Shown here piece after piece: positions 8,589-17,149 of a stretch of 49,610 nt of DNA; the stretch's first letter is position 1; each line of letters begins with the position of its first letter. The notes under the pieces are model-generated. The model searched no databases and was not told the origin of the DNA. It worked only from the letters and a program-made list of their open reading frames with translations. This DNA is from Fastidiosipila sp963510375 (GTDB taxonomy: Bacteria; Bacillota; Clostridia; Saccharofermentanales; Fastidiosipilaceae). The translations under genes were made by a program, and so were the position numbers. Location: contig CAUPES010000012.1 in assembly GCA_963510375.1 (NCBI GenBank), forward strand, positions 1 through 49,610. Direction: 5' to 3'.

Positions 8589-9482
8589 ATGAAGTTAAAG
8601 ATTATTGGAAATACATTCAAAGAGACAGGAAGAAATATTATACGCCATCCTTTTATTACTATAGCCTCTTTGACAACAATGACATTAATGTTACTAGTTT
8701 TAGGATTTTTTATAGCTTTTTCTATGAATGCTAATAGCATGATGGATAGAATTTCACAGACACCACCTGTAGAGATTTGGTTAAGAAAAAATGTTAATAA
8801 AACTGAGATAGATAATATTGATAAAGCCTTAAGCTCAAGCCAATATGTTTTGGAATATAAATTGAAGTCGCCACAAGACCATTACGAACAGTTTAAGGAA
8901 AGATTAGGTGAAGATGCAGAGTTATTAAACAGCTTGGATCCCAAGATTTTGCCGTATTCTTTCACCCTGAATTTAAAAAGCCCTGATATGATTGAGGACT
9001 TTCAAAAAGAAATTGAAGTTTATCCTGGAATTGATGAAGTTCAATATAGCGAAACTGTAAGAGAGTTCATAACGAATTCAACTAGAGCGGTAAACTGGTT
9101 TTCTTTGATTGTGGTAACAGTTTTATTTGCAATAGCTTTATTAGTAATTTCAAATATGACTAGAATGTCGATTTTAGCTAGAGCAGAAGAAATTAGCATA
9201 ATGAAATATGTTGGTGCAACTAACACATATATTCGTGTCCCTTATTTGCTTGAGGGAGCTATTATAGGTCTCATAGGTGGACTTATTGGAGGAGGAGCGA
9301 TAGGATTTGCCTACGCTCAGGTATATAAGATAGCCATGGTCAATACACCGTTGACAAGTCCTGTGGCATTATTGCAAATACATGAAGTTATTCCAAATGT
9401 AATTCTAATTTTAGTAGGAATAGGTGTTGTAGTTGGAGCAATAGGTAGTGGATTGTCAGTTAGAAAATATGTTAATGTTTAG
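8589..9482 (+). CDS. ftsX: Cell division protein FtsX, 297 aa
   Basis: FtsX is the membrane partner of FtsE. The N-terminus GRNIIRHPFITIASLTT precedes the first membrane segment (about residues 22-46). A large extracellular loop of about 120 residues follows (starting QTPPVEIWLRK), then three more hydrophobic segments to the C-terminus, matching FtsX topology. The extracellular loop is the part known to contact the secreted hydrolase, which is encoded directly downstream. The MacB/FtsX core EEISIMKYVGAT is present. Confidence 0.96.
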   Translation: MKLKIIGNTFKETGRNIIRHPFITIASLTTMTLMLLVLGFFIAFSMNANSMMDRISQTPPVEIWLRKNVNKTEIDNIDKALSSSQYVLEYKLKSPQDHYEQFKERLGEDAELLNSLDPKILPYSFTLNLKSPDMIEDFQKEIEVYPGIDEVQYSETVREFITNSTRAVNWFSLIVVTVLFAIALLVISNMTRMSILARAEEISIMKYVGATNTYIRVPYLLEGAIIGLIGGLIGGGAIGFAYAQVYKIAMVNTPLTSPVALLQIHEVIPNVILILVGIGVVVGAIGSGLSVRKYVNV

Positions 9483-9657
9483 GATTTAACATTTAATATG
9501 AACTGAAAAATAGGAAAATAAGACTTTAAATAATAAGTGTAAACATGAGTTAAGCATGAAAAATTAAGGATAAAAGAAATTAAGAATACTAAAAAATATT
9601 AAATACAAGCAATTAATACAAATTTTGATCGGTTGATTGTATGGAGGTAAAGTCCAA

Positions 9658-11022
9658 ATGATACACAGTAGAAAGCAGAGAAGAAATAAATTTATAGCAG
9701 CAGCTTTAGCAGTTTCTATGATTTTAACAGTAGTTCCAACTACGCAAGTATCTGCTAACAATAATGAATATGCTAGCCAAGAGCAACTAGATGAATTAGA
9801 GCGTCTAAAGAAAAGAGAAAAAGAATTAGCATCTGCACAAGCACAACTAGATGCAGATATGAATACAGTTAAATCTGAAGTTGCTAACTTACAAAGTCAA
9901 AGTGCAGGTTTGAGCTCACAGCTAGAGCAATTGATGGCAGAGGATGTAGTTCTAAAAAAAGATTATGATAGGCTACAAAAAGAACTTAAAGAAGCTGAAG
10001 AATTTATGAAAGCCGCAATTACTGCATACGAAGACGCTAAGGCTGATGTTGATAAAAAGCAAAAAGAATATGAACTAAGAATGGTGGCTATGTACAAACG
10101 TAGTAACCAATCGATAATAGATATTTTGATGAGGTCTGATGGAATTAGTGGTTTCTTTACAAACTTACAATTAATCAGTGTTATTGCAAAATCAGATCAA
10201 GATGTGTTACAGGAACTAACCACAGCCAGAGAAACAGCTCAAGTCAAAAAAATGGCTGCAGAGGAAAGTAAGAAAAAATACGATGAGTTTGTTGCAGCTA
10301 AAGCAAAAGAAATTGAAGAGTTAGCTAAAGGTATTAGAAGTAAAGAGAGTGAAATTAACAGTGTACAAAACAATCTTTTGAATAGATCTTCTGATTTAAG
10401 TAACTTAAAAGAAAAATACACGGTTAACGCCCAAGAGCGTTCTAATATTAAATCTCAATCAAGTGATATTCAAGAACAAATAGATGCACAAGCAGAGGCT
10501 ACTAGAGCTGCGCAGGCAGCGAGACGAGGCCCTTCAGGAGGTGCTGGCACTATAGTAGGAAATCCAAGCAGTTACGGGTTGGTGCATCCATCTCCAGGTA
10601 CATATGGTATCACTAGTTATTATGGCTGGAGAAGTTGGCCACTTGATCCTAGCGCAGGTTATGATTTCCATACTGGTATTGATTTTGGTGGTAATTTTGG
10701 TGATCCAGTAGTAGCAGCTAATGATGGTGTTGTTGTTGCAGCAAATAATCCATTCCCAAATTCAAACTATGGTGGATTTTATTCAGGTGAAGCAAATTAT
10801 ATAATTATAGATCACGGAAATGGTATGCAAACTGCATACTGGCACTTGAAATCTGTAGAAGTATATGTTGGACAAAGAGTAAGTAGAGGACAAAGAATTG
10901 GTGGAGTTGGTTCAACTGGTTATTCAACAGGACCACATTTGCACTTTGAAGTTAGATTCCCAGGTTCTCCAAATGCTGGAATAAACAACACTGTTGATCC
11001 ATATCCATATATATACGGTTAG
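9658..11022 (+). CDS. Secreted coiled-coil M23 peptidoglycan hydrolase (PcsB/CwlO/EnvC-like), 454 aa
   Basis: The protein has a basic N-terminus and hydrophobic core ending near VSANN (signal peptide, about residues 1-34). A long coiled-coil runs to about residue 280, followed by a short low-complexity linker. The C-terminal M23/LytM domain has H338 and D342 in FHTGIDFG and H427 and H429 in HLHFEV, the zinc-site residues, so it should be an active endopeptidase. The start is the ATG 10 nt after GGAGG, not the upstream TTG that precedes the ribosome binding site. Directly downstream of ftsEX, it is the expected hydrolase released by the FtsX extracellular loop at the septum. Pneumococcal PcsB has a CHAP domain instead, so the resemblance is in architecture. 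Confidence 0.93.
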   Translation: MIHSRKQRRNKFIAAALAVSMILTVVPTTQVSANNNEYASQEQLDELERLKKREKELASAQAQLDADMNTVKSEVANLQSQSAGLSSQLEQLMAEDVVLKKDYDRLQKELKEAEEFMKAAITAYEDAKADVDKKQKEYELRMVAMYKRSNQSIIDILMRSDGISGFFTNLQLISVIAKSDQDVLQELTTARETAQVKKMAAEESKKKYDEFVAAKAKEIEELAKGIRSKESEINSVQNNLLNRSSDLSNLKEKYTVNAQERSNIKSQSSDIQEQIDAQAEATRAAQAARRGPSGGAGTIVGNPSSYGLVHPSPGTYGITSYYGWRSWPLDPSAGYDFHTGIDFGGNFGDPVVAANDGVVVAANNPFPNSNYGGFYSGEANYIIIDHGNGMQTAYWHLKSVEVYVGQRVSRGQRIGGVGSTGYSTGPHLHFEVRFPGSPNAGINNTVDPYPYIYG

Positions 11023-11117
11023 TTCGAATAATATTTTGTGATTAGCATTTTGTGTATTACGAAAATATATGATGTTTAAAATGTAATAAATGCAAATTTA
11101 ATTAGATATGAAACTAA

Positions 11118-11155
11118 AAAAGCTGATATCATATAGTTTGATATCAGCTTTTATA
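11118..11155 (+). terminator. Terminator-like hairpin between the M23 and S41 genes
   Basis: A perfect 14-bp stem (AAAAGCTGATATCA / TGATATCAGCTTTT) with a 7-nt loop is followed by only ATAC. The next start codon is 20 nt downstream, leaving no room for a promoter, so it probably acts as a partial terminator or attenuator for the S41 gene. Confidence 0.75.
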
Positions 11156-11171
11156 CATCTAGAGGTGTGAA

Positions 11172-12773
11172 ATGAACAATAAAGATAATAAATTTAATAA
11201 TGAAGAAAATAATAATTTTGATCCAAAGCAAAGCGAATCAGGCTATGATTCAGAATATACACATGGATCTTGGGATCCTAATGCCATGGAAAAACCAAGA
11301 GCTAAATATGAATCAAGAGAACCTTTAAATTCTAGTAATCTTGGGGAAAATAGTGAAAACAAAACTCAAGGCGATGAGTATATTAATAATGCCTTTCCAG
11401 GTAATGGCGGACAAATTCCTAACAACCCAAATGAATTGCATGACGTTTATGTACGCATGAATCAACAATTTGCTAAAACGAGACAAGCTAATAACACAGT
11501 TTTTGTAATTCTTTTAACGGCTTTAATAACTGCGATAATTACGAGTGTTTTAGTCTGGAATTTAACTAAAGGTGGTATATTACCAGGCCCGAATTTGAGT
11601 GGAAATGATACATCTAACTCTGGTGTACATTCAATACAAGGTCTAGGTCTTTCCATTCATACAGATGATCCTGAAACTGAGAAAGAGGCTGACAAATTAG
11701 CTCAAATAGTTAAATTATTACAAGATAACTATTACTCAACTTTAAGTTCAAAAGAAATTATCTCGTATATGAGTAAAGGAATTTTAAACGCAGTCGATAA
11801 TCCATATACCTATTACCTTTCACGAGAAAAATTAGCTGATTTTAATGAAGCAATGAAAGGTAACTATTATGGTATAGGAGCAAGTGTTAGAAAAACAGAA
11901 GAAGGCGAATTCCTAATCACAGAGATAATGGAAAAAAGTCCGGCTGAAAAAGCAGGTCTAAAAAGAGGTGATGTAATCACAACTGTAGCAGGAAAAAATG
12001 TTAGTGAATTTACTGATGCTTCAGATTTGGCAAAAAACGTTAGAGGAGAAGCTGGTAGCTCAGTTGAAATTACTGTAAAAAGGGACGGAAAAGAAGCTAA
12101 ATTTACAGTAATCAGAGGAGAGGTCGTTCAAAAAGTAGTAAGAACTAGAATGTTAGAAGACGGTATTGGCTATCTTTATATATCAGATTTTACAATATCA
12201 TTACCAGAACAATTTGCAGAAGGACTTAAAAATCTACTAGAAGCTGGAGCTAAAAATATTGTTTTCGATATGAGATACAATCCTGGTGGAAGTGCAGACT
12301 CATTGATTAAGGTTGTAGATATGCTCTTAGACGAAGCTAGAATTGCTGAGATCAGAGGTAGAGATAGAGGTCAAGCTATGCGAGAAACTTGGGACTCAAA
12401 AGATGGCAAAATGGTACCGGATGAGATGCGTTATGCAATACTTGTTAATGGTAATACTGCCTCAGCAGCAGAGTTATTTAGTGGAGCGTTGAGAGATCAT
12501 GATAAGGCTGTACTGATTGGATCTAAAACATTTGGTAAAGGATCTGGAACAAGAATGTTTGAGTTAATAGATCATTCTGGCGCTAATATTACTATTTTTA
12601 ATTATTATCTTCCAAAAGGAGATTTAATTGAGGGTAAAGGAATTACGCCTAATATAGAATCAGAAGGTCCAAGTAAGGAAACACTCCAGAAGAAAGCAAT
12701 ATACGAGCTTGAGGCTTCTGAAGATCCTGACTTGAGCAAAGCCATAGAATATATTAAAAAACTAAAAAAGTAA
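11172..12773 (+). CDS. Membrane-anchored S41 (CtpA/CtpB-like) protease, 533 aa
   Basis: The N-terminal 105 residues are Asn/Glu-rich and probably disordered in the cytoplasm. One membrane segment follows (about 110-132, VFVILLTALITAIITSVLV). Outside the cell come a PDZ domain (about 220-300, with SPAEKAGLKRGDVI) and the S41 catalytic domain. GNTASAAELFSGAL carries the nucleophilic serine region and TFGKGSG the catalytic lysine. The family trims secreted proteins or wall enzymes. ctp genes next to ftsEX and an M23 hydrolase are common in Firmicutes, so it may process the hydrolase or its partners (inference). AGAGGTG lies 4 nt before the ATG. The cytoplasmic extension is longer than usual. Confidence 0.93.
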   Translation: MNNKDNKFNNEENNNFDPKQSESGYDSEYTHGSWDPNAMEKPRAKYESREPLNSSNLGENSENKTQGDEYINNAFPGNGGQIPNNPNELHDVYVRMNQQFAKTRQANNTVFVILLTALITAIITSVLVWNLTKGGILPGPNLSGNDTSNSGVHSIQGLGLSIHTDDPETEKEADKLAQIVKLLQDNYYSTLSSKEIISYMSKGILNAVDNPYTYYLSREKLADFNEAMKGNYYGIGASVRKTEEGEFLITEIMEKSPAEKAGLKRGDVITTVAGKNVSEFTDASDLAKNVRGEAGSSVEITVKRDGKEAKFTVIRGEVVQKVVRTRMLEDGIGYLYISDFTISLPEQFAEGLKNLLEAGAKNIVFDMRYNPGGSADSLIKVVDMLLDEARIAEIRGRDRGQAMRETWDSKDGKMVPDEMRYAILVNGNTASAAELFSGALRDHDKAVLIGSKTFGKGSGTRMFELIDHSGANITIFNYYLPKGDLIEGKGITPNIESEGPSKETLQKKAIYELEASEDPDLSKAIEYIKKLKK

Positions 12774-12776
12774 TAG

Positions 12777-13589
12777 ATGATGCTAGATTTTTATGATGTA
12801 ATTGCAGAGTTTTATGATCAGTTTCAAGATTTTGATGCAAGCAGACTTCCAGAACTCTGGGCTGAGTTTTTAGATCAGGAGTTTAAGAAAGATTTTGCCA
12901 TTAGGCATGCAGATGCTCCTGAATCATGTGAATCTGGATGTTTATTGGCGCTGGATTTGGGTTGTGGGACAGGTTCAGTTACTTTAGCAATGGCAGATAG
13001 AGGCTGGAAGGTTTTTGGTGTTGATAACTCTCCTGAAATGTTAGAAATTGCCAATAATAAAATTGTTGGCAGCGATAGCAATATGGTAAAAACTAATGAA
13101 CTTCAAGTTAAATTTATTCTCGATGACATACTCAAATTAGATTTAAATGAAAAAGCTGATCTGATTTACACAAGCTTAGATGTCTTTAACCACTTAGACG
13201 AATACGAAATTGTGGAAGTTTTACAGAACTCATGTGGACTGCTTAAGGATGATGGAGTTTTAATTTTTGATTTGCATTCTTTAGAGTACATGCAAAACGA
13301 TCTTGGAAATAATATATATCATAGTGTTACAGACGATTTTGTAGTTATATGGGAAAATGACTTCTCTGATTCGGATTTAATTAATGAGGCAGTTATAACT
13401 ACTTTTAAAAGAGAAACTGATGGTAGATATATAAGAAAAGATTCAAGTTTGCTTGAATATTACCATTATCCTAAACTTATTAAAGAATATTTAGAGTTTA
13501 TAGGCATGAAAGTAGAGTTTATAGAGAATACTCATTTCACAGATATGTGGGAGGGTAAAAGAATTTTTATTAAAGTGACTAAGAGCTAG
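12777..13589 (+). CDS. SAM-dependent class I methyltransferase, 270 aa
   Basis: The Rossmann motif I LALDLGCGTGSVTLAMA and the acidic post-I residue in FGVDNSPEMLEIA are clear, and DLIYTSLDVFNHL corresponds to motif IV. The N-terminus YDVIAEFYDQF resembles small-molecule methyltransferases of the ubiquinone/menaquinone type, but the substrate is not identifiable. It starts 3 nt after the protease stop codon with no Shine-Dalgarno, so translation is probably coupled. ATG codons at 12777 and 12780 are both possible. An unusual insert occurs before motif I (about residues 40-60). Confidence 0.85.
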   Translation: MMLDFYDVIAEFYDQFQDFDASRLPELWAEFLDQEFKKDFAIRHADAPESCESGCLLALDLGCGTGSVTLAMADRGWKVFGVDNSPEMLEIANNKIVGSDSNMVKTNELQVKFILDDILKLDLNEKADLIYTSLDVFNHLDEYEIVEVLQNSCGLLKDDGVLIFDLHSLEYMQNDLGNNIYHSVTDDFVVIWENDFSDSDLINEAVITTFKRETDGRYIRKDSSLLEYYHYPKLIKEYLEFIGMKVEFIENTHFTDMWEGKRIFIKVTKS

Positions 13590-13694
13590 AATGATGAAAA
13601 TCTAGAATATATTTAATTAAAAGTATTTTTTTACAGAAACGCAAATGGAACTATAAGCAGGAATAATAAATATAAAGAAATTAAAGGTGAATAA

Positions 13695-14609
13695 ATGAAT
13701 AAATTAAATTTACACCCTGAAGGAGATCATATTGTAAGAGCTCTAGGGGTTAATTCAGAAGTGAGAATGACAGCTATACGTTCAACTGAGACGGTTGCAG
13801 TAGCAAGAGAAGCACATGGTTTAAGTCCTATTGCAGCAGTTGCTCTAGGACGCTTTATGTCAGGGTTGCAGTTAATAAGTCAGGACCTAAAAAATCCAGG
13901 TGATTTATTATCAGGAAATATAAAATCAGATGGACCATTGCAAGGTATTACAGCAGTAGCTAATGAAAATGGTACAGTCAAAGGCTATGTAGATAATCCT
14001 GTTGTAGAAAGTATTTTTTGTAATGACAAAAAATTCAATGTCGCAGCAGCAGTAGGTAATGGGAATTTAAGTATTACTAGAAAGCAAGCTGGAGCGAAGC
14101 CTTATACAGGTTCAGTTCCGTTGATATCAGGTGAGATAGCAGAAGATTTAACTTATTACCTGTATCAATCAGAGCAATTGCCAACAATTTTGGCTCTAGG
14201 TGTGCTCTGTGATGAGAATGGGATCAAGCATGCTGGAGGGTTGATGGTCCAAGCTCTTCCTGGGGCAAAAGAGGAGACTATAGATTACTTAGAACAAAGG
14301 ATAGCTGGTTTCCCAGAGATTTCATATTTAATGGAAGAGGGATTTGATCCAGCTGAAATTTTGAATTTGTTTATAGGTGCGGATATTGAATATTTATCTG
14401 TAAAAGAAAGTAAATTTTACTGCGATTGCTCCAAAGATAGAATGTTTGACGCACTTTTGACTTTAGGCACAGAAGATTTGTTAGATTTAAGTCAAGATGA
14501 ATCAGGTATTGAACTTATTTGTGAATTCTGCAATAAGCTGTACAATTTTACCCAAGCTGAGTTGAAAGATATTTATTCAACGAGGAAAAAATCTTTAGAA
14601 AAAGATTAA
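13695..14609 (+). CDS. hslO: Redox-regulated chaperone Hsp33, 304 aa
   Basis: Hsp33 is a cytoplasmic holdase activated by oxidation of a zinc centre. The C-terminal cysteines occur as CDC and CEFC with normal spacing, giving the four zinc ligands. The core blocks SDGPLQGI and the GAKPYTGSVPLISGEIAEDL region are diagnostic. The length is slightly above the usual 290. AGGTG precedes the ATG. It follows the methyltransferase after 105 bp with no terminator seen. Confidence 0.96.
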   Translation: MNKLNLHPEGDHIVRALGVNSEVRMTAIRSTETVAVAREAHGLSPIAAVALGRFMSGLQLISQDLKNPGDLLSGNIKSDGPLQGITAVANENGTVKGYVDNPVVESIFCNDKKFNVAAAVGNGNLSITRKQAGAKPYTGSVPLISGEIAEDLTYYLYQSEQLPTILALGVLCDENGIKHAGGLMVQALPGAKEETIDYLEQRIAGFPEISYLMEEGFDPAEILNLFIGADIEYLSVKESKFYCDCSKDRMFDALLTLGTEDLLDLSQDESGIELICEFCNKLYNFTQAELKDIYSTRKKSLEKD

Positions 14610-14736
14610 GACAAAAGCCTTTATAGAAATTTAATTATGTAAAAAAGGAGTAATTTATTTGCTTGCTTATGCGGCTAAAAAGTTGCTCCTTTGGTATATA
14701 CGAAGGCTAAAATAATGCTATTAGAAAAAGGTTGTA

Positions 14737-15681
14737 ATGGAAAATTTTATTGTAGCTGTTGAAGCTGTTTTACCGCTGGTTGTGTTTTTATTCTTGGGTG
14801 TCTTACTTAATAAGAGGCAAGTAATCAGTCAAGAAGGTTTTGTTGAATTTAATACGTTATTGTTTAATGTATTGTTGCCGATTTTGGTTTTTGACAATAT
14901 ATATAACGCTGATTTAAGTGACATCTGGTCATCGGATACTTTAATTTTTCTATCATTGTTTTTTATTGCAAACTTCTTATTATATATTTTAGTAATTTAT
15001 ATAGTAGAGAAGGATAATAAAAAAAGATCTGTAATGCTTCAGGGGATTATTAGAGGAAGTGCAGTTCTCTTTGGCTTACCTTTAGCTAATAACATTTTGC
15101 CAAGTTCGCAACTAGCGACTGTATCTTTAGCGGCAACTTTGAGTATCCCTGTAAATAGTATATTGCCAGTCTTTTGTTTTGTTATATTTATGGAAGAGAA
15201 GGCTAGTTTTAAAGCTATTCTTAAGAAATTAATTACAAACCCAATAATGATGGCTGCGATAATTGGACTTGTGGTTAAGTTAATAGGAATAAATTTACCT
15301 GATTTCATTCTAAATTCGAGCAAAAGTTTATCAAAAGCATCAACACCATTATCTTTTATTTTACTAGGTGGCACATTTAGATTGAGCACATCTGGTATCA
15401 AAGATAGATCACTTTGGTTTACGGTAATAGCAAAGTTGTTGCTTGTACCTGGAGTTGCTTTAGTGATAGCATATGTTTTAGAAATTAGAAATGCAGATCT
15501 TATTGCAGTTCTTGTAGCGACAGCAGGACCAACAGCTGTTTTAAGTTACCCGCAAGCGGTGTCAAGCGGAGGAGATGCGGAATTAGCAAATAATATTGTT
15601 GTATATACAACTTTGTTTGCAATAATTACGGTAGTGTTGTTGCTAGGGATTTTATTGTCAGTGTCTGCAATTCAATTATAA
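14737..15681 (+). CDS. AEC (auxin efflux carrier) family transporter, 314 aa
   Basis: About ten hydrophobic segments run throughout, with the AEC-typical split into two halves. The N-terminus VLPLVVFLFLGVLLNKR and the second-half block LSFILLGGTFRLS fit bacterial permeases of the AEC family (malonate/malate-type and uncharacterised exporters). The substrate is unknown. AAAAAGG lies 5 nt before the ATG. It is not clearly linked to either neighbour. The S10 promoter lies about 100 bp downstream and no strong terminator separates them. Confidence 0.88.
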   Translation: MENFIVAVEAVLPLVVFLFLGVLLNKRQVISQEGFVEFNTLLFNVLLPILVFDNIYNADLSDIWSSDTLIFLSLFFIANFLLYILVIYIVEKDNKKRSVMLQGIIRGSAVLFGLPLANNILPSSQLATVSLAATLSIPVNSILPVFCFVIFMEEKASFKAILKKLITNPIMMAAIIGLVVKLIGINLPDFILNSSKSLSKASTPLSFILLGGTFRLSTSGIKDRSLWFTVIAKLLLVPGVALVIAYVLEIRNADLIAVLVATAGPTAVLSYPQAVSSGGDAELANNIVVYTTLFAIITVVLLLGILLSVSAIQL

Positions 15682-15777
15682 AATGGAAAAAGTGGAAAAA
15701 TGTTTTGTGCAAAGTGACGAATTTGCAAAAAATATAATTAAAAGCTTTAAAATCAGGTAAAAAATGCATTTTTTTAC
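15682..15777. other. Spacer between the AEC transporter and the S10 promoter
   Basis: A short AT-rich stretch without a gene or convincing terminator. The whole gap to rpsJ is 383 bp, and the rest of it is promoter plus transcribed leader. Confidence 0.5.
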
Positions 15778-15806
15778 TTGAAGTTTATCAATATTAAATA
15801 TAGAAT
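15778..15806 (+). promoter_or_regulatory. S10 operon promoter
   Basis: TTGAAG (15778-15783), a 17-bp spacer and TAGAAT (15801-15806) are preceded by an A/T-rich tract resembling an UP element. The predicted start is near 15813. Confidence 0.75.
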
Positions 15807-15812
15807 GCTTAA

Positions 15813-16064
15813 GCACAGTAAATCGCAAAGGACGATTTGACAGCTGAAGATTGCTACACGAGGAGCTGCAAACCTGTGGAGGGAACTTCGGTTGTACGTG
15901 GCTAGATCAAAAGATTTGGCGACAGGTGATACTTTTAGACACTAACAATTGGAATCACAGAAATGCGGTTCCATATTTTTGTGGGGTCATGAAAATTTAG
16001 TTTTGTTTTGAAATGAAACACCCGGAAAAGTAGCAGCCTGTAGCAGCAGAAATAGGAGGGAAAT
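15813..16064 (+). promoter_or_regulatory. Long structured leader of the S10 ribosomal operon with candidate attenuator
   Basis: About 250 transcribed nt precede rpsJ. Visible helices are AAATCG/CGATTT (15820-15838), CAGCT/AGCTG (15841-15868), a C(UUCG)G tetraloop in GAACTTCGGTT, and a long-range ACCTGT/ACAGGT pairing (15872-15877 with 15922-15927). A GGAATCAC/GCGGTTCC hairpin (15951-15972) is followed by ATATTTTT, which looks like an intrinsic terminator upstream of the first gene. Ribosomal protein operons are commonly autoregulated through leaders, with L4 as regulator of S10 in E. coli. Which protein acts here, if any, is inference. Confidence 0.65.
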
Positions 16065-16376
16065 ATGGCTATAAGTCAAAAAATTCGTATTCGTTTGAAA
16101 GCATATGAACACAGAATTTTGGATGAATCGGTAGAAAGAATTGTTGAAACAGCGAACCGTACAGGTGCAACAGTTTCAGGTCCAATTCCTTTGCCAACAA
16201 AGAAAGAGGTTGTAACAATTTTACGTTCACCGCATGTTGACAAGGACTCACGTGAACAATTCGAGATGCGTACACATAAACGTTTGATTGATATCTACGC
16301 ACCAAACACCAAAACTGTTGAAGCTTTGATGAAGTTGGATATTCCAGCAGGCGTAAATATAGAAATTAAGTTGTAA
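16065..16376 (+). CDS. rpsJ: 30S ribosomal protein S10, 103 aa
   Basis: S10 is a small-subunit head protein and also the NusE partner of NusB in antitermination. The length is standard, with the family blocks SQKIRIRLKAYEH and GPIPLPTKKEVVTILRSPHVDKDSREQFEMR (seen in parts) conserved. AGGAGGG precedes the ATG. It opens the S10 operon. A 111-bp spacer before rplC contains a GTTCGT/ACGAAC hairpin (16446-16463). Confidence 0.99.
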   Translation: MAISQKIRIRLKAYEHRILDESVERIVETANRTGATVSGPIPLPTKKEVVTILRSPHVDKDSREQFEMRTHKRLIDIYAPNTKTVEALMKLDIPAGVNIEIKL

Positions 16377-16445
16377 TCAGAATACTCTAGGTTTTAGAAC
16401 CGTTTCTTCGATTTTTAATAAAAAGAGAAGTAAGTATCTGGTAAT

Positions 16446-16463
16446 GTTCGTAAAATAACGAAC
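16446..16463 (+). other. Hairpin in the rpsJ-rplC spacer
   Basis: The stem GTTCGT/ACGAAC with a 6-nt loop is enclosed by TGGT/ACCA (16439-16442 with 16469-16472). It ends about 16 nt before the rplC start and might affect RNA processing or L3 translation. There is no U-tract, so it is not a terminator. Confidence 0.4.
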
Positions 16464-16487
16464 CAATAACCAAAGAAGGAGAAAATA

Positions 16488-17132
16488 ATGAGTAAATTCA
16501 TGTTAGGTAAAAAAGCTGGTATGACTCAAATTTTTGACGATAACGGAAGTGCAATTCCTGTAACAGTCATCGATTGTGGACCAGTTACCGTAGTTCAAAA
16601 GAAAAATCAAGAAGTAGATCAATATGAAGCTGTAAAAGTAGCATATGACGAAGTGAAAGAGAATTTATTGAATAAACCAGACAAAGGTCAATTCGATAAA
16701 GCAGGTACAAAGACATTTCGTAATTTAGTAGAGTTCCGTGTCGAAGACTCAGGCGCTTATGAATTAGGACAAGAAATAAAAGTAGACGAGATGTTCGCTG
16801 TTGGTGATTTCGTAGACGTAACAGGTACATCAAAAGGTAAAGGATATGCTGGTAACGTTAAACGTCACGGTCAAAGTGGTGGTTTAGAAGATCACGGTTC
16901 TAAATATCACAGAGGTGTAGGTTCTCTTGGAGCATCAGCATCACCATCAAGAGTTTTCAAAGGTAAAAAACTTCCAGGTCAAATGGGTAACAAGAAAGTT
17001 ACAATCCAAAACTTAGAAGTAGTCTTAGTTGATGGTGAAAGAAATATTGTTGTTCTTAAGGGTGCTATTCCTGGTTCTAACGGAAATGTTGTTAGTATTG
17101 CCGACACAGTCAAAGCTGGCAAACATAAATAG
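16488..17132 (+). CDS. rplC: 50S ribosomal protein L3, 214 aa
   Basis: L3 is an early-assembly large-subunit protein near the peptidyl transferase centre. MLGKKAGMTQIFDDNG at the start and the KGKGYAGNVKRHG and GSLGASASPSRVFKGKKLPGQMG regions (seen in parts) match bacterial L3. The length is normal. AAGGAG lies correctly before the ATG. It is the first gene after the long rpsJ spacer. Confidence 0.99.
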   Translation: MSKFMLGKKAGMTQIFDDNGSAIPVTVIDCGPVTVVQKKNQEVDQYEAVKVAYDEVKENLLNKPDKGQFDKAGTKTFRNLVEFRVEDSGAYELGQEIKVDEMFAVGDFVDVTGTSKGKGYAGNVKRHGQSGGLEDHGSKYHRGVGSLGASASPSRVFKGKKLPGQMGNKKVTIQNLEVVLVDGERNIVVLKGAIPGSNGNVVSIADTVKAGKHK

Positions 17133-17149
17133 GATTAAGGAGACGTTAA

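Noticed and set aside
14644..14692. Inverted repeat AAAGGAGTAA...TTGCTCCTTT after hslO
   Set aside because: The loop is 29 nt, one pair is G-U and no U-tract follows on the + strand. A T-run exists only on the minus strand, where no gene needs termination.
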